The notes under the pieces were generated by a model. It was given only the letters and a program-made list of their open reading frames with translations, did not search any database and was not told the DNA's origin. This document shows, piece after piece, positions 1 to 5,757 of a stretch of DNA of 5,857 nucleotides (position 1 is the first letter of the stretch; every line of letters starts with the position of its first letter). The stretch spans positions 1-5,857 of the forward strand of contig JAGREF010000081.1 of NCBI GenBank assembly GCA_020446665.1. The letters run 5' to 3'. A program made the position numbers and the translations under genes. Source of the DNA: Sphingomonadaceae bacterium. GTDB taxonomy: Bacteria; Pseudomonadota; Alphaproteobacteria; Sphingomonadales; Sphingomonadaceae.

Positions 1-206
1 TCTACTCCGGCATCATTCTCAAGGCCATGGGCATTCCAACCAGCATGTTTACCGTCATTTTTGCAGTGGGCCGCACGGTCGGCTGGATTGCTCACTGGAA
101 CGAGATGATCAGCGGCAGCTACCGCATCGGGCGCCCACGACAACTGTATACGGGCTACACGCAGCGCGATTTCACACCGCTGGATCAACGCAAAGCGGCG
201 GGTTGA
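1..206 (+). CDS. gltA: Citrate synthase, C-terminal end (partial)
   Basis: This is the last 67 codons of citrate synthase, read from base 3 to a TGA at 204-206; the start lies outside the window. The enzyme condenses acetyl-CoA with oxaloacetate to citrate at the entry of the TCA cycle, in the cytoplasm. The visible part begins with [12 protein letters not shown], which in the family directly follows the catalytic aspartate. It continues through [13 protein letters not shown] and ends with the diagnostic GRPRQLYTG block and a short tail. These blocks match the hexameric, proteobacterial type of the enzyme. The stop is followed within 20 bases by a strong hairpin. Identification is firm; subtype and regulation cannot be judged from the fragment. 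Confidence 0.96.
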   Translation, partial: YSGIILKAMGIPTSMFTVIFAVGRTVGWIAHWNEMISGSYRIGRPRQLYTGYTQRDFTPLDQRKAAG

Positions 207-222
207 TCGTATAAAAAATCTT

Positions 223-256
223 GCGGCCCCCGATGTTGCATGCGATCGGGGGCCGC
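223..256. terminator. Perfect 12-bp hairpin after gltA, possibly a bidirectional terminator
   Basis: The arms at 223-234 and 245-256 are exact reverse complements (12 bp, nearly all G/C) around a 10-base loop. The hairpin begins 17 bases after the gltA stop, so it very probably ends or stabilises the gltA transcript. On the plus strand the stem is followed by ATACGTTAATTA, with no real T-run. On the minus strand it is followed closely by a run of six T (complement of 213-218). It therefore looks more like a canonical intrinsic terminator for leftward transcription. Confidence 0.75.
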
Positions 257-283
257 ATACGTTAATTACTGGAAATCTCTACC

Positions 284-1405
284 ATGCCCGATATCGTCAT
301 CAGTGGAACTGGCCTCTACACCCCGTCAGAGTCCATCAGCAATAAAGAACTGGTAGAGTCATTCAACGCCTACGTGGAAATCTACAATACCGAACATGCG
401 AGCCAGATCGCAGCGGGCGAGATCGAGGCACTGCAGCCGTCGTCCGCCGAGTTTGTAGAAAAAGCATCAGGCATAAAATCGCGCTACGTGATGAATAAAG
501 CCGGGATTGTGGACCCTCATCGCCTTGCCCCCTATCTGCCCGAGCGACCGAATGAAGCACAATCCATCCAGTGCGAGATGGGCGTCTCCGCAGCGCGCGA
601 AGCGATGGCACAGGCGGGCAAGACCGCTGCAGACATCGATGCCGTAATTGTAGCCGCCTCCAATATGCAGCGCGCTTATCCCGCGATGGCCGTCGAGATA
701 CAGGACGCGCTGGGCATTCAGGGATACGGGTTTGATATGAATGTGGCCTGCTCCTCCGCCACTTTCGGAATTCAGACTGCGGCTGATTATGTTCGAGCGG
801 GCAATGCGCGCAGCGTATTGGTGGTCAGCCCGGAAATCACCTCCGGCCATCTCAACTGGCGCGACCGGGACAGTCATTTCATCTTCGGCGATGTCGCCAC
901 GGCCGTGCTGGTGGAAGATGAAGCCATGGCCCCGGCGCAGCATTGGGACATTCTCGGCACAAAGCTCAAGACAGTCTTCTCCAACAATATCCGCAACAAT
1001 TTCGGCTTCCTCAACCGCGCCAGCCCGGAAGGGGTAGGGCAGAAAGACAAGCTGTTCGTTCAGGAAGGGCGCAAGGTGTTCAAGGAGGTCGTGCCAATGG
1101 TTGCGACCATGATTATCGAGCAGGCCGAGCGACTGGGGATCGACCCGCAAAGCCTGCGACGCCTGTGGCTGCATCAGGCCAATGCCGGCATGAACCGCCT
1201 GATCGCGCATAAGGTATTGGGTCATGAGGCGGATGCGGACGAAAGCCCGACCGTGCTCGATCGCTATGGCAATACCTCCAGTGCCGGTTCGATCATCGCC
1301 TTCCACAAGCATAATGAAGATTTGCAGGCTGGTGATATCGGGCTGATCTGCAGTTTCGGCGCCGGCTATTCAGCGGGCACGGTTTTTGTGCGCAAGGTTT
1401 GCTGA
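284..1405 (+). CDS. Beta-ketoacyl-ACP synthase III family protein (long FabH-like form)
   Basis: The product (373 aa) is a thiolase-fold condensing enzyme of the KAS III type. Such enzymes normally join an acyl-CoA primer to malonyl-ACP to start fatty-acid synthesis. The catalytic triad is complete: Cys156 in [10 protein letters not shown], His297 in WLHQAN and Asn330 in [10 protein letters not shown] glycine-rich GAGYSAG segment closes the fold near the C-terminus. It is about 50 residues longer than ordinary FabH (about 320 aa), mostly through extra sequence within residues 27-95. From memory it resembles the long Pseudomonas PA3286-type protein, which takes octanoyl-CoA from beta-oxidation; that specificity is only suggested here. 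The ATG at 284 has GGAAA at 271-275 upstream, and the [14 protein letters not shown] start is typical of the family. Genes for phospholipid synthesis follow. The housekeeping fabH is probably elsewhere, so the exact role is open. Confidence 0.88.
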   Translation: MPDIVISGTGLYTPSESISNKELVESFNAYVEIYNTEHASQIAAGEIEALQPSSAEFVEKASGIKSRYVMNKAGIVDPHRLAPYLPERPNEAQSIQCEMGVSAAREAMAQAGKTAADIDAVIVAASNMQRAYPAMAVEIQDALGIQGYGFDMNVACSSATFGIQTAADYVRAGNARSVLVVSPEITSGHLNWRDRDSHFIFGDVATAVLVEDEAMAPAQHWDILGTKLKTVFSNNIRNNFGFLNRASPEGVGQKDKLFVQEGRKVFKEVVPMVATMIIEQAERLGIDPQSLRRLWLHQANAGMNRLIAHKVLGHEADADESPTVLDRYGNTSSAGSIIAFHKHNEDLQAGDIGLICSFGAGYSAGTVFVRKVC

Positions 1406-1466
1406 CTCACAGATTCTGGCACCACCGCGGCTTGTGGATGATGCTGGCTGCGCCTAAGTGAAGCGG

Positions 1467-2216
1467 ATGGCCGGTAATTTGTTAGATAATAGAGGGCGCG
1501 GGGATGCGAGCTGGCAATGGCCGGCGATCCATCCTGAAGGGCGCAAATTCGGGGCGATTGCTGTCGTCATCAGTCTCATTCCGCTTTTGCTGGGCTGGGG
1601 ATGGATAGGATGGCCGCTCTTGCTCCTGTCTGCGGGGGTATTCGCCTTTTTCCGCGACCCGCAGCGGGTTGTGCCACAGGGCGAGAATTACATTGTCTCG
1701 CCGGCTGACGGGCTGGTTTCCCTGATCACGCAGGTGGATCCACCGGCTGAGCTGGTTGGCAATGACGGTGCAGGCGCGCCCGGTCTGGCAGCAGGCCCTG
1801 TGACCCGTGTTTCCATTTTCATGAGCGTGTTTGATGTGCACATCAATCGTGCTCCCATTGGCGGATCGGTGCGCCGGGTCGTGTATATTCCCGGCAAGTT
1901 CATGAATGCAGATCTCGACAAGGCGAGTGAAGAGAATGAGCGGCAGCACATCCTGATCGAGCGGCCTGACGGATTGCTGGTCGGGTTCACGCAGATCGCG
2001 GGGCTGGTGGCACGGCGCATTGTGCCCTTTGTAAAGCCCGGCGATATTCTGGCTGCTGGGCAGCGGATTGGCCTGATCCGGTTTGGCAGCCGGGTGGATG
2101 TCTATCTTCCTGCAGGCACGGATCCCAAGGTCTTGCTTGGCCAAAGGGTCATCGCCGGGGAGACGATCCTGGCCGAATTGGGGCAGCAGAAGCTGATCGA
2201 AGGCATCGCCCAGTGA
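1467..2216 (+). CDS. psd: Phosphatidylserine decarboxylase (short PSD-A type proenzyme)
   Basis: This enzyme decarboxylates phosphatidylserine to phosphatidylethanolamine at the inner membrane. It is made as a proenzyme that cuts itself between Gly and Ser, the serine becoming the pyruvoyl cofactor. Counting from the ATG at 1467 (249 aa), two adjoining hydrophobic stretches lie at about residues 29-60. SPADG (Asp81) and DVHINRAP (His125) supply the likely charge-relay residues, and RFGSRVD holds the Gly207-Ser208 cleavage site. Here RFGS replaces the LGST of the long E. coli-type enzyme, as is usual for short alphaproteobacterial forms. A GTG at 1458 would add three residues and directly follows an in-frame TAA at 1455-1457. 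I prefer ATG 1467 because MAGNLLDN fits the usual family start, but neither start has a strong ribosome binding site. The gene overlaps pssA by 4 bp, so the two are translationally coupled. Confidence 0.93.
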   Translation: MAGNLLDNRGRGDASWQWPAIHPEGRKFGAIAVVISLIPLLLGWGWIGWPLLLLSAGVFAFFRDPQRVVPQGENYIVSPADGLVSLITQVDPPAELVGNDGAGAPGLAAGPVTRVSIFMSVFDVHINRAPIGGSVRRVVYIPGKFMNADLDKASEENERQHILIERPDGLLVGFTQIAGLVARRIVPFVKPGDILAAGQRIGLIRFGSRVDVYLPAGTDPKVLLGQRVIAGETILAELGQQKLIEGIAQ

Positions 2217-3034
2217 GCGACGACCCGGTCCGCCTGGGTCCCAAATCGGCAGAGGATGAAGTCCCTGCTGGCCGGGCGGGCACGCGGGGCCTGTCGCTCA
2301 GGGCGGTTGTTCCCAATGCGATCACTGCAGCAGCCCTGGCTTCGGGCCTTACCGGTATCCGGTTTGGCATCACCGGCGATTGGGCCATGGCCGTGGGGGC
2401 CGTGTTGCTGGCTGGTATCCTTGACGGGATTGACGGGCGGATCGCTCGCTTGCTGAAGGCGCAGTCACGCTTTGGCGCGGAACTGGACAGCCTGGCAGAT
2501 TCGCTCAGCTTTGGTGTTGCGCCGGCATTGATCCTTTACATGTGGTCGCTCGAAGGGATGCGCACACTCGGCTGGTTCGCGGCGCTGGCATTTGCGATTA
2601 GCTGCGCGCTGCGGCTGGCGCGCTTCAACGCGCAGATTGATATGGACGAGCAGCCGCATAAATCCGCCGGCTTTCTGACCGGAGTGCCCGCTCCCCTCGG
2701 GGCGGGGCTGGCCTTTATGCCCTTCTTCCTGTGGATGGCGACTGGTCGTGAAGAATTTCAGCACCCGCTTGCTGTGGGCTTGTGGCTGGTCATTGTCGCG
2801 ATGCTGATGATTTCGAACCTTGCGACGCTTAGCTGGGCGTCCATCCGGCCACGCCGTAGCTGGCGCCTGCCGATGATTGCGATGGTTGCGATCCTGTTTG
2901 CCGCCTTGCTGGAAGAGCCATGGTGGACTCTGGCGGCGATCGGTGTCGGCTATCTGCTCCTCATGCCTTACATCATGATCCGTTACGCACGGATCAGGCG
3001 GCAGCGCTCAGCGGAACAATCCGCCGCCGTGTAG
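2213..3034 (+). CDS. pssA: CDP-diacylglycerol-serine O-phosphatidyltransferase (phosphatidylserine synthase)
   Basis: The enzyme transfers phosphatidyl from CDP-diacylglycerol to L-serine, giving phosphatidylserine, which is the substrate of the Psd encoded just upstream. The CDP-alcohol phosphotransferase signature is complete: Asp74-Gly75, Ala78-Arg79, Gly88, Asp92 and Asp96, matching DGxxAR-x8-GxxxDxxxD. These aspartates bind the metal and the CDP-lipid. The 273-aa protein is a multi-span membrane enzyme with hydrophobic segments at about 31-50, 56-73, 98-112, 119-134, 155-175, 185-205, 218-233 and 237-256. The first 26 residues are polar and probably cytosolic. The start is a GTG inside the GTGA overlap with the psd stop, with GAAGG at 2199-2203 as a possible ribosome binding site. 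Its last 41 bases overlap the end of a convergent small gene. I see no intrinsic terminator behind it. Confidence 0.94.
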   Translation: MSDDPVRLGPKSAEDEVPAGRAGTRGLSLRAVVPNAITAAALASGLTGIRFGITGDWAMAVGAVLLAGILDGIDGRIARLLKAQSRFGAELDSLADSLSFGVAPALILYMWSLEGMRTLGWFAALAFAISCALRLARFNAQIDMDEQPHKSAGFLTGVPAPLGAGLAFMPFFLWMATGREEFQHPLAVGLWLVIVAMLMISNLATLSWASIRPRRSWRLPMIAMVAILFAALLEEPWWTLAAIGVGYLLLMPYIMIRYARIRRQRSAEQSAAV

Positions 3035-3266
3035 GGCGGGGCGAAGCCGGGCGCGGTGCCGCATGGGCGGGGCGCATGCGCTGGTCCATATTCAGCATTC
3101 CCAGTGTGGCCGGGGCACGCAGCCCGTTCTCTACCAGATCAAGCTGCCTTGCATCAGCCTGCAGCCGCTGCCACGCGCCGCGACCCTTAAGCCAGGCATC
3201 CACGATCACCACAGTCGCAACAAAGGCGATGGCGGAGAAGAGCAGGGAGAGGAACAGTGCGAGCAT
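2994..3266 (-). CDS. Small single-span membrane protein of unknown function
   Basis: This leftward gene encodes 90 residues from an ATG at 3266-3264 to a TGA at 2996-2994. I do not recognise a named family. Residues 2-23 form one strong hydrophobic helix (starting MLALFLSLLFSAIAF). A charged amphipathic stretch follows at about 24-52 (WLKGRGAWQRLQADARQLDLVE), then a Pro/Arg/Ala-rich tail. The charge pattern suggests an inner-membrane anchor with a cytosolic tail. Evidence that it is real: GGAAAG (complement of 3276-3281) lies 9 bases before the ATG, third codon positions are mostly G/C, and the protein has a sensible architecture. The same frame runs open upstream to about 4448, but that part is only the antisense of rpsB. 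Its 3' end overlaps pssA tail to tail by 41 bp. A LexA-box-like repeat and a promoter-like element lie about 100 bp upstream, so it may be SOS-controlled. Confidence 0.7.
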   Translation of the reverse strand: MLALFLSLLFSAIAFVATVVIVDAWLKGRGAWQRLQADARQLDLVENGLRAPATLGMLNMDQRMRPAHAAPRPASPRPTRRRIVPLSAAA

Positions 3267-3288
3267 CGTTTTGATCTTTCCAGTGGCC

Positions 3289-3313
3289 CCACAACCCTGT
3301 TGACAGGCTGTGG
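3289..3313 (-). other. Hairpin in the leader of the small membrane-protein gene
   Basis: Outer arms CCACA (3289-3293) and TGTGG (3309-3313) enclose inner arms CCTGT (3296-3300) and ACAGG (3303-3307), giving a stem of about 10 bp with a small internal bulge and tight loop. In the leftward transcript it sits 22 bases before the ATG, just upstream of the ribosome binding site. It could affect mRNA stability or translation. There is no T-run, so it is not a terminator. Confidence 0.4.
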
Positions 3314-3326
3314 AAATCTTGGTGAT

Positions 3327-3352
3327 AACACTTACCAGAGGAACTCTGTTCC
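3327..3352 (-). promoter_or_regulatory. Possible EcfG-type general stress promoter (weak)
   Basis: On the minus strand GGAAC (3352-3348) is followed after 17 bases by TGTT (3330-3327). That is close to the GGAAC-N16/17-CGTT pattern of the alphaproteobacterial general stress sigma factor EcfG. A second GGAAC (3383-3379) has CGTT (3363-3360) after only 15 bases, one shorter than usual. Both would read toward the small membrane-protein gene. They use the same GTTC/GAAC motifs as the proposed LexA site, so at most one reading may be right. Confidence 0.2.
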
Positions 3353-3386
3353 GCCGATGAACGCAATGTTCTCTTTTTGTTCCGCC
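3340..3386. repeat. Cluster of GTTC/GAAC half-sites with palindrome and direct repeat
   Basis: Five half-sites lie within 42 bp: GAAC 3341-3344, GTTC 3348-3351, GAAC 3359-3362, GTTC 3368-3371 and GTTC 3379-3382. GGAAC-TCT-GTTCC at 3340-3352 is a perfect inverted repeat. TGTTCCGCC occurs twice, at 3347-3355 and 3378-3386, 31 bp apart (about three helical turns). The arrangement suggests multiple binding of one regulator, or adjacent sites for two. Confidence 0.5.
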
Positions 3387-3394
3387 TGTGTCAA
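3366..3394 (-). promoter_or_regulatory. Candidate leftward sigma70-type promoter for the small membrane-protein gene
   Basis: On the minus strand a perfect TTGACA (-35) lies at 3394-3389. After a 17-base spacer comes GAACAT (3371-3366), a weak -10 matching TATAAT at three positions. Upstream of the -35 are A-tracts of six and seven bases (complements of 3399-3404 and 3417-3423), which could act as an UP element or bent DNA. Transcription would start near 3359 and give a leader of about 93 bases before the ATG at 3266. The GTTC repeat overlaps spacer and -10, where a repressor would block polymerase. Confidence 0.45.
3368..3382 (-). promoter_or_regulatory. Putative LexA (SOS) operator, GTTC-N7-GTTC
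   Basis: GTTC at 3368-3371 and GTTC at 3379-3382 are separated by exactly seven bases, six of them T. This is the direct-repeat operator known for LexA in Alphaproteobacteria such as Caulobacter and Rhodobacter. By eye I found no second GTTC-N7-GTTC or its complement in the window. It lies inside a leftward promoter-like element and 230 bp from rpsB, so the small leftward gene is the likelier target. Confidence 0.5.
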
Positions 3395-3611
3395 GGCGTT
3401 TTTTGCCTCCTTTGCATTTTTTTGCGCCCGAAAAGGGCTGGATTTTCCCTCTGCCGCCAGCTAATGGCGCGCGGTCCGTGTTGATTCCGGCCATTTCCGG
3501 GCGGTTTTCAGACGGGCAAATCCACATGGAAGGCACACATACCGGTGCCCGCAGCGGGATGATCCGCACGGGTTCCAGCTTTCCAGAGGCATAACCGGAA
3601 GGAATTATATT
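3395..3611 (+). other. Upstream and leader region of rpsB, with possible structured leader
   Basis: This stretch must hold the rpsB-tsf promoter, but I see no convincing -35/-10 pair; GCTAAT near 3459-3464 and TTGATT near 3481-3486 are weak candidates. A nested hairpin lies at 3548-3572: CCCG 3548-3551 with CGGG 3569-3572, and GCGG 3554-3557 with CCGC 3564-3567 around loop GATGAT. TTTCC at 3580-3584 can pair with GGAAG at 3597-3601, which is part of the rpsB Shine-Dalgarno sequence. A short open frame with ATG at 3526 has no coding look and is discounted. Confidence 0.4.
3597..3604 (+). promoter_or_regulatory. Ribosome binding site of rpsB
   Basis: GGAAGGAA lies 7 bases before the ATG at 3612 and is the strongest Shine-Dalgarno match in the window, as expected for a highly expressed ribosomal protein. 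Part of it can pair with TTTCC at 3580-3584, so its accessibility may be controlled. Confidence 0.75.
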
Positions 3612-4391
3612 ATGGCGGCACCTGTCGTCTCCATGCAGCAATTGATTGAGGCCGGCGCACATTTCGGCCACCAGACCCACCGCTGGAACCCGCGGATGAA
3701 GCCGTATATCTTCGGCGCCCGCAATGGTGTTCACATTATCGACCTGTCGCAGACCGTGCCGCTCTTCGCGCGCGCTCTGGATTTTGTCACCGCCACCACC
3801 CGTGCGGGCGGCAAGGTGCTGTTCGTCGGCACCAAGCGTCAGGCGCAGGAGCCGGTAGCGCAGGCAGCCCGCGCATGCGGCCAGCACTTCGTGAACCATC
3901 GCTGGCTGGGCGGTATGCTGACCAACTGGAAGACCATCTCCCAGTCGATCAAGCGCCTCAAGATGCTGGAAGAGCAGCTTTCGGGTGAGACCTCGGGCCT
4001 GACCAAGAAGGAAGTTCTTCAGCTCACTCGCGAGCGTGACAAGCTGGAACTGTCGCTGGGCGGTATCCGCGATATGGGCGGCATCCCGGACGTGATGTTC
4101 GTGATCGACGCCAACAAGGAAGATCTGGCGATCAAGGAAGCTGCCGTGCTCGGTATCCCCGTGATTGCCGTGCTCGACACCAATGTTGACCCCAGCAACA
4201 TCGCCTTCCCGGTTCCGGGTAACGATGATGCTGCCCGCGCCGTGCGCCTCTATTGCGACGCGGTGCGTGATGCAGCGCTGGCCGGCAAGGGCGAAGGCGT
4301 GGTCAATTCGGGTGCCGATTTCGGTGCGATGGAACAGCCGCCGGTTGAAGCTGCTGCCGAAGCACCGGCTGAAGCTGCCGCCGAAGCGTAA
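3612..4391 (+). CDS. rpsB: 30S ribosomal protein S2
   Basis: S2 is a structural protein of the small ribosomal subunit; it sits between head and body and assembles late. The 259-aa product shows the whole family pattern: [20 protein letters not shown] at 16-35, HIIDL at 41-45, FVGTKRQAQ at 71-79, [12 protein letters not shown] at 95-106, a charged coiled-coil segment at about 110-148, and [12 protein letters not shown] at 159-170 followed by [14 protein letters not shown]. The S2 core ends near residue 235. After it comes an acidic Ala/Glu/Pro tail (244-259) made of two copies of an 8-residue unit. The ATG is set by the GGAAGGAA site and the canonical N-terminus. It is first in the conserved rpsB-tsf operon, 78 bp before tsf. 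In E. coli S2 represses this operon through the leader; whether that happens here is open. Confidence 0.98.
   Translation: MAAPVVSMQQLIEAGAHFGHQTHRWNPRMKPYIFGARNGVHIIDLSQTVPLFARALDFVTATTRAGGKVLFVGTKRQAQEPVAQAARACGQHFVNHRWLGGMLTNWKTISQSIKRLKMLEEQLSGETSGLTKKEVLQLTRERDKLELSLGGIRDMGGIPDVMFVIDANKEDLAIKEAAVLGIPVIAVLDTNVDPSNIAFPVPGNDDAARAVRLYCDAVRDAALAGKGEGVVNSGADFGAMEQPPVEAAAEAPAEAAAEA
4341..4388 (+). repeat. Tandem 24-bp repeat coding the S2 acidic tail
   Basis: Units 4341-4364 and 4365-4388 match at 21 of 24 positions and end exactly at the TAA stop. They encode PVEAAAEA and PAEAAAEA. Two of the three differences are silent, consistent with an older duplication kept under protein-level selection or with low sequence complexity. 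Confidence 0.8.
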
Positions 4392-4397
4392 GCTTCG
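4382..4397 (+). other. Small hairpin enclosing the rpsB stop codon
   Basis: CGAAGC (4382-4387) pairs perfectly with GCTTCG (4392-4397) around the tetraloop GTAA, a GNRA-type loop that contains the TAA stop. The stem could slow translation termination or protect the 3' end of the rpsB message. It may also be a by-product of the GAAGC-rich tail repeat. Confidence 0.35.
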
Positions 4398-4416
4398 CGT
4401 CACATTTTGTCTCCAA

Positions 4417-4442
4417 GGCGTCGGGTCAGGCGGCCTGACGCC
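4417..4442 (+). other. rpsB-tsf intergenic hairpin (possible attenuator)
   Basis: GTCAGG (4425-4430) pairs with CCTGAC (4434-4439) around CGG. Alternatively GGCGTC (4417-4422) pairs with GACGCC (4437-4442); the two cannot both form fully. There is no T-run, so this is not a standard intrinsic terminator. It could partly reduce read-through into tsf, or shield an RNA end after processing, so that S2 and EF-Ts are made in different amounts. Confidence 0.45.
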
Positions 4443-4469
4443 GGACACTATTCAAAAAGGACACTACAG

Positions 4470-5393
4470 ATGGCTTATACTGCCGCTGACGTGAAAGCCC
4501 TGCGCGAAAAAACCGGCGCGGGCATGATGGACTGCAAGAAGGCGCTGGCCGAAACCGATGGCGATATCGAAGCCGCGGTTGACGCGCTGCGTGCCAAGGG
4601 TCTGGCCGCTGCTGCCAAGAAGTCGAGCCGCACTGCGGCAGAAGGCCTCGTGGGCGTGGCTGTGGAAGGTACTCGCGGCGTGGCCGTGGAAGTGAACTCC
4701 GAAACCGATTTCGTCGCCAAGAACGACCAGTTCCAGGATTTCGTGCGCAAGACCACTGCGGTTGCGCTCGGCGTGGATGGCGATGATGTGGAAGTGCTCA
4801 AGACCGCAGCATGGCCCGATGGCGGCACGGTGGGCGAAAAGCTGACCAACAATGTCGCAACCATCGGTGAAAACCAGCAGGTCCGCCGCATGAAGACCGT
4901 TTCGGTCAGCCAGGGCGTGATCGTGCCTTACATGCACAATGCCGTGGCCGATGGCCTGGGCAAGATCGGCGTGCTGGTCGCGCTGGAAAGCGCTGCTCCG
5001 GCTGACGTGCTGGAGCCGCTGGCCAAGCAGTTGGCGATGCACATTGCCGCCGCTTTCCCGCAGGCGCTGGACGCTGACAGCCTCGACCCCGAAGTGATCG
5101 AGCGTGAGCGCAAGATCGCTGCGGAAAAGGCTGCTGAAAGTGGCAAGCCCGCTGAAGTGCAGGAAAAGATGGTCGACGGCGCGGTGAAGAAATTCGCCAA
5201 GGAAAATGCGCTGCTCAGCCAGCTCTTCGTGATGGACAACAAGACCCCTGTGGCAGACGTTGTCGCCAAGGCTGGCAAGGATGCCGGCAGCGAAATCGTG
5301 CTGAAGGATTATGTCCGCTTCCAGCTCGGCGAAGGCATCGAGAAGGAAGAAACCGACTTCGCAGCAGAAGTGGCTGCGGCTGTCGCTGGCTGA
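4470..5393 (+). CDS. tsf: Elongation factor Ts (EF-Ts)
   Basis: EF-Ts is the cytoplasmic nucleotide exchange factor that releases GDP from EF-Tu during protein synthesis. The 307-aa product begins [26 protein letters not shown], the N-terminal UBA-like domain (about 1-50). It carries the EF-Tu-contacting motif TDFVAKN at 79-85, with Asp80 and Phe81, and a second core subdomain with [11 protein letters not shown] at 190-200 (His191). The C-terminal module (about 227-290) includes [11 protein letters not shown]. Length is usual for Alphaproteobacteria. An upstream in-frame ATG at 4407 would add 21 non-conserved residues. The ATG at 4470 is chosen because it gives the canonical start and has AAAGGA at 4456-4461, 8 bases before it. 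The gene follows rpsB in one operon and ends at a strong terminator. Confidence 0.98.
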   Translation: MAYTAADVKALREKTGAGMMDCKKALAETDGDIEAAVDALRAKGLAAAAKKSSRTAAEGLVGVAVEGTRGVAVEVNSETDFVAKNDQFQDFVRKTTAVALGVDGDDVEVLKTAAWPDGGTVGEKLTNNVATIGENQQVRRMKTVSVSQGVIVPYMHNAVADGLGKIGVLVALESAAPADVLEPLAKQLAMHIAAAFPQALDADSLDPEVIERERKIAAEKAAESGKPAEVQEKMVDGAVKKFAKENALLSQLFVMDNKTPVADVVAKAGKDAGSEIVLKDYVRFQLGEGIEKEETDFAAEVAAAVAG

Positions 5394-5417
5394 TCTTTCC
5401 AGCCCCGAAATCTGGAG

Positions 5418-5449
5418 CGGCCGCCGGACGAAAGTTCGGCGGCCGTTTT
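5418..5449 (+). terminator. Rho-independent terminator of the rpsB-tsf operon
   Basis: Arms 5418-5429 and 5434-5445 form a 12-bp GC-rich stem with one G-U pair, closed by a GAAA tetraloop and followed by TTTT (5446-5449). It begins 24 bases after the tsf stop. Both the loop and the T-run orient it rightward. Confidence 0.92.
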
Positions 5450-5742
5450 CATATGCGCTGCCCGAGTCGCGGCCAGCTAGTTGATGAGTTACATGCGGGA
5501 GAGGGGCTTTCCCGTGGGGACGGCGTCCATTGGGCGCGAATCACGATTTGAAAGAGCCGCTGCGAGAGTAGCGCGTTGCGGGCGTGTAGGAAAATCATCG
5601 TCGGGGGCATGCTATTGTGTGTCGCCGTCGTGAGGCCAATCTCTCTCCCTTCAGCGCACACCCATGACAATTCCCGTCATGAACTGCACCCCCGCTTGCC
5701 ATCTCCCCATCGCCTTGCAACCATTGGCTGAGGAATTGCCTG
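5450..5742 (+). other. Intergenic region between the tsf terminator and the next gene
   Basis: I see no convincing gene here. Short open frames at 5453-5551 (32 codons) and 5609-5731 (40 codons) on the plus strand lack codon bias and recognisable content, though the second has a GGGGG stretch before its ATG. Minus-strand open frames across 5449-5792 look like chance translations. The region must contain the promoter of the gene starting near 5758; TATTGT at about 5613-5618 is a weak -10 candidate with no matching -35. TCGCCTTGCAA(C/A)CAT occurs at 5710-5724 and 5778-5792. Confidence 0.5.
5663..5681. promoter_or_regulatory. Operator-like dyad upstream of the exported-protein gene
   Basis: CATGAC (5663-5668) and GTCATG (5676-5681) are exact inverted repeats spaced by 7 bases. 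The dyad lies about 80 bases before the next start codon, a place where a dimeric regulator could bind. It resembles no named operator that I can identify and could be chance. Confidence 0.25.
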
Positions 5743-5757
5743 ATGGGAGCCTGTCCG

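Noticed and set aside
467..1312. 281-codon minus-strand open frame within the KAS III gene
   Set aside because: The plus strand encodes a complete enzyme with its catalytic triad. The antisense frame is the usual shadow in GC-rich DNA.
3296..3335. oriC-like look: CTGTGGAAA, GTGATAA and nearby T-rich tracts reminiscent of DnaA boxes
   Set aside because: The best candidates match the DnaA consensus at only about 7 of 9 positions, there is no array, and rpsB/pssA is not a known origin neighbourhood in this group.
3391..3423. AGGC-T6-GCCT plus T7 as a rightward terminator
   Set aside because: The stem is only 4 bp and lies more than 350 bp after the pssA stop. The T-runs are better read as A-tracts upstream of the leftward promoter.
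3267..4448. Long minus-strand open frame (484 codons) running through rpsB antisense into the small gene
   Set aside because: Only its last 90 codons have a start with a ribosome binding site, a membrane segment and plausible codon use. The rest is the antisense of rpsB and its leader.
4407..4469. Upstream ATG extending EF-Ts by 21 residues
   Set aside because: The added residues are Arg-rich and non-conserved and cover the intergenic hairpin. The start at 4470 has a ribosome binding site and the canonical [12 protein letters not shown] beginning.
5609..5731. 40-codon open frame ending just before the exported-protein gene, as a leader peptide
   Set aside because: It has no codon bias and an unremarkable composition; the GGGGG before its ATG is the only support.
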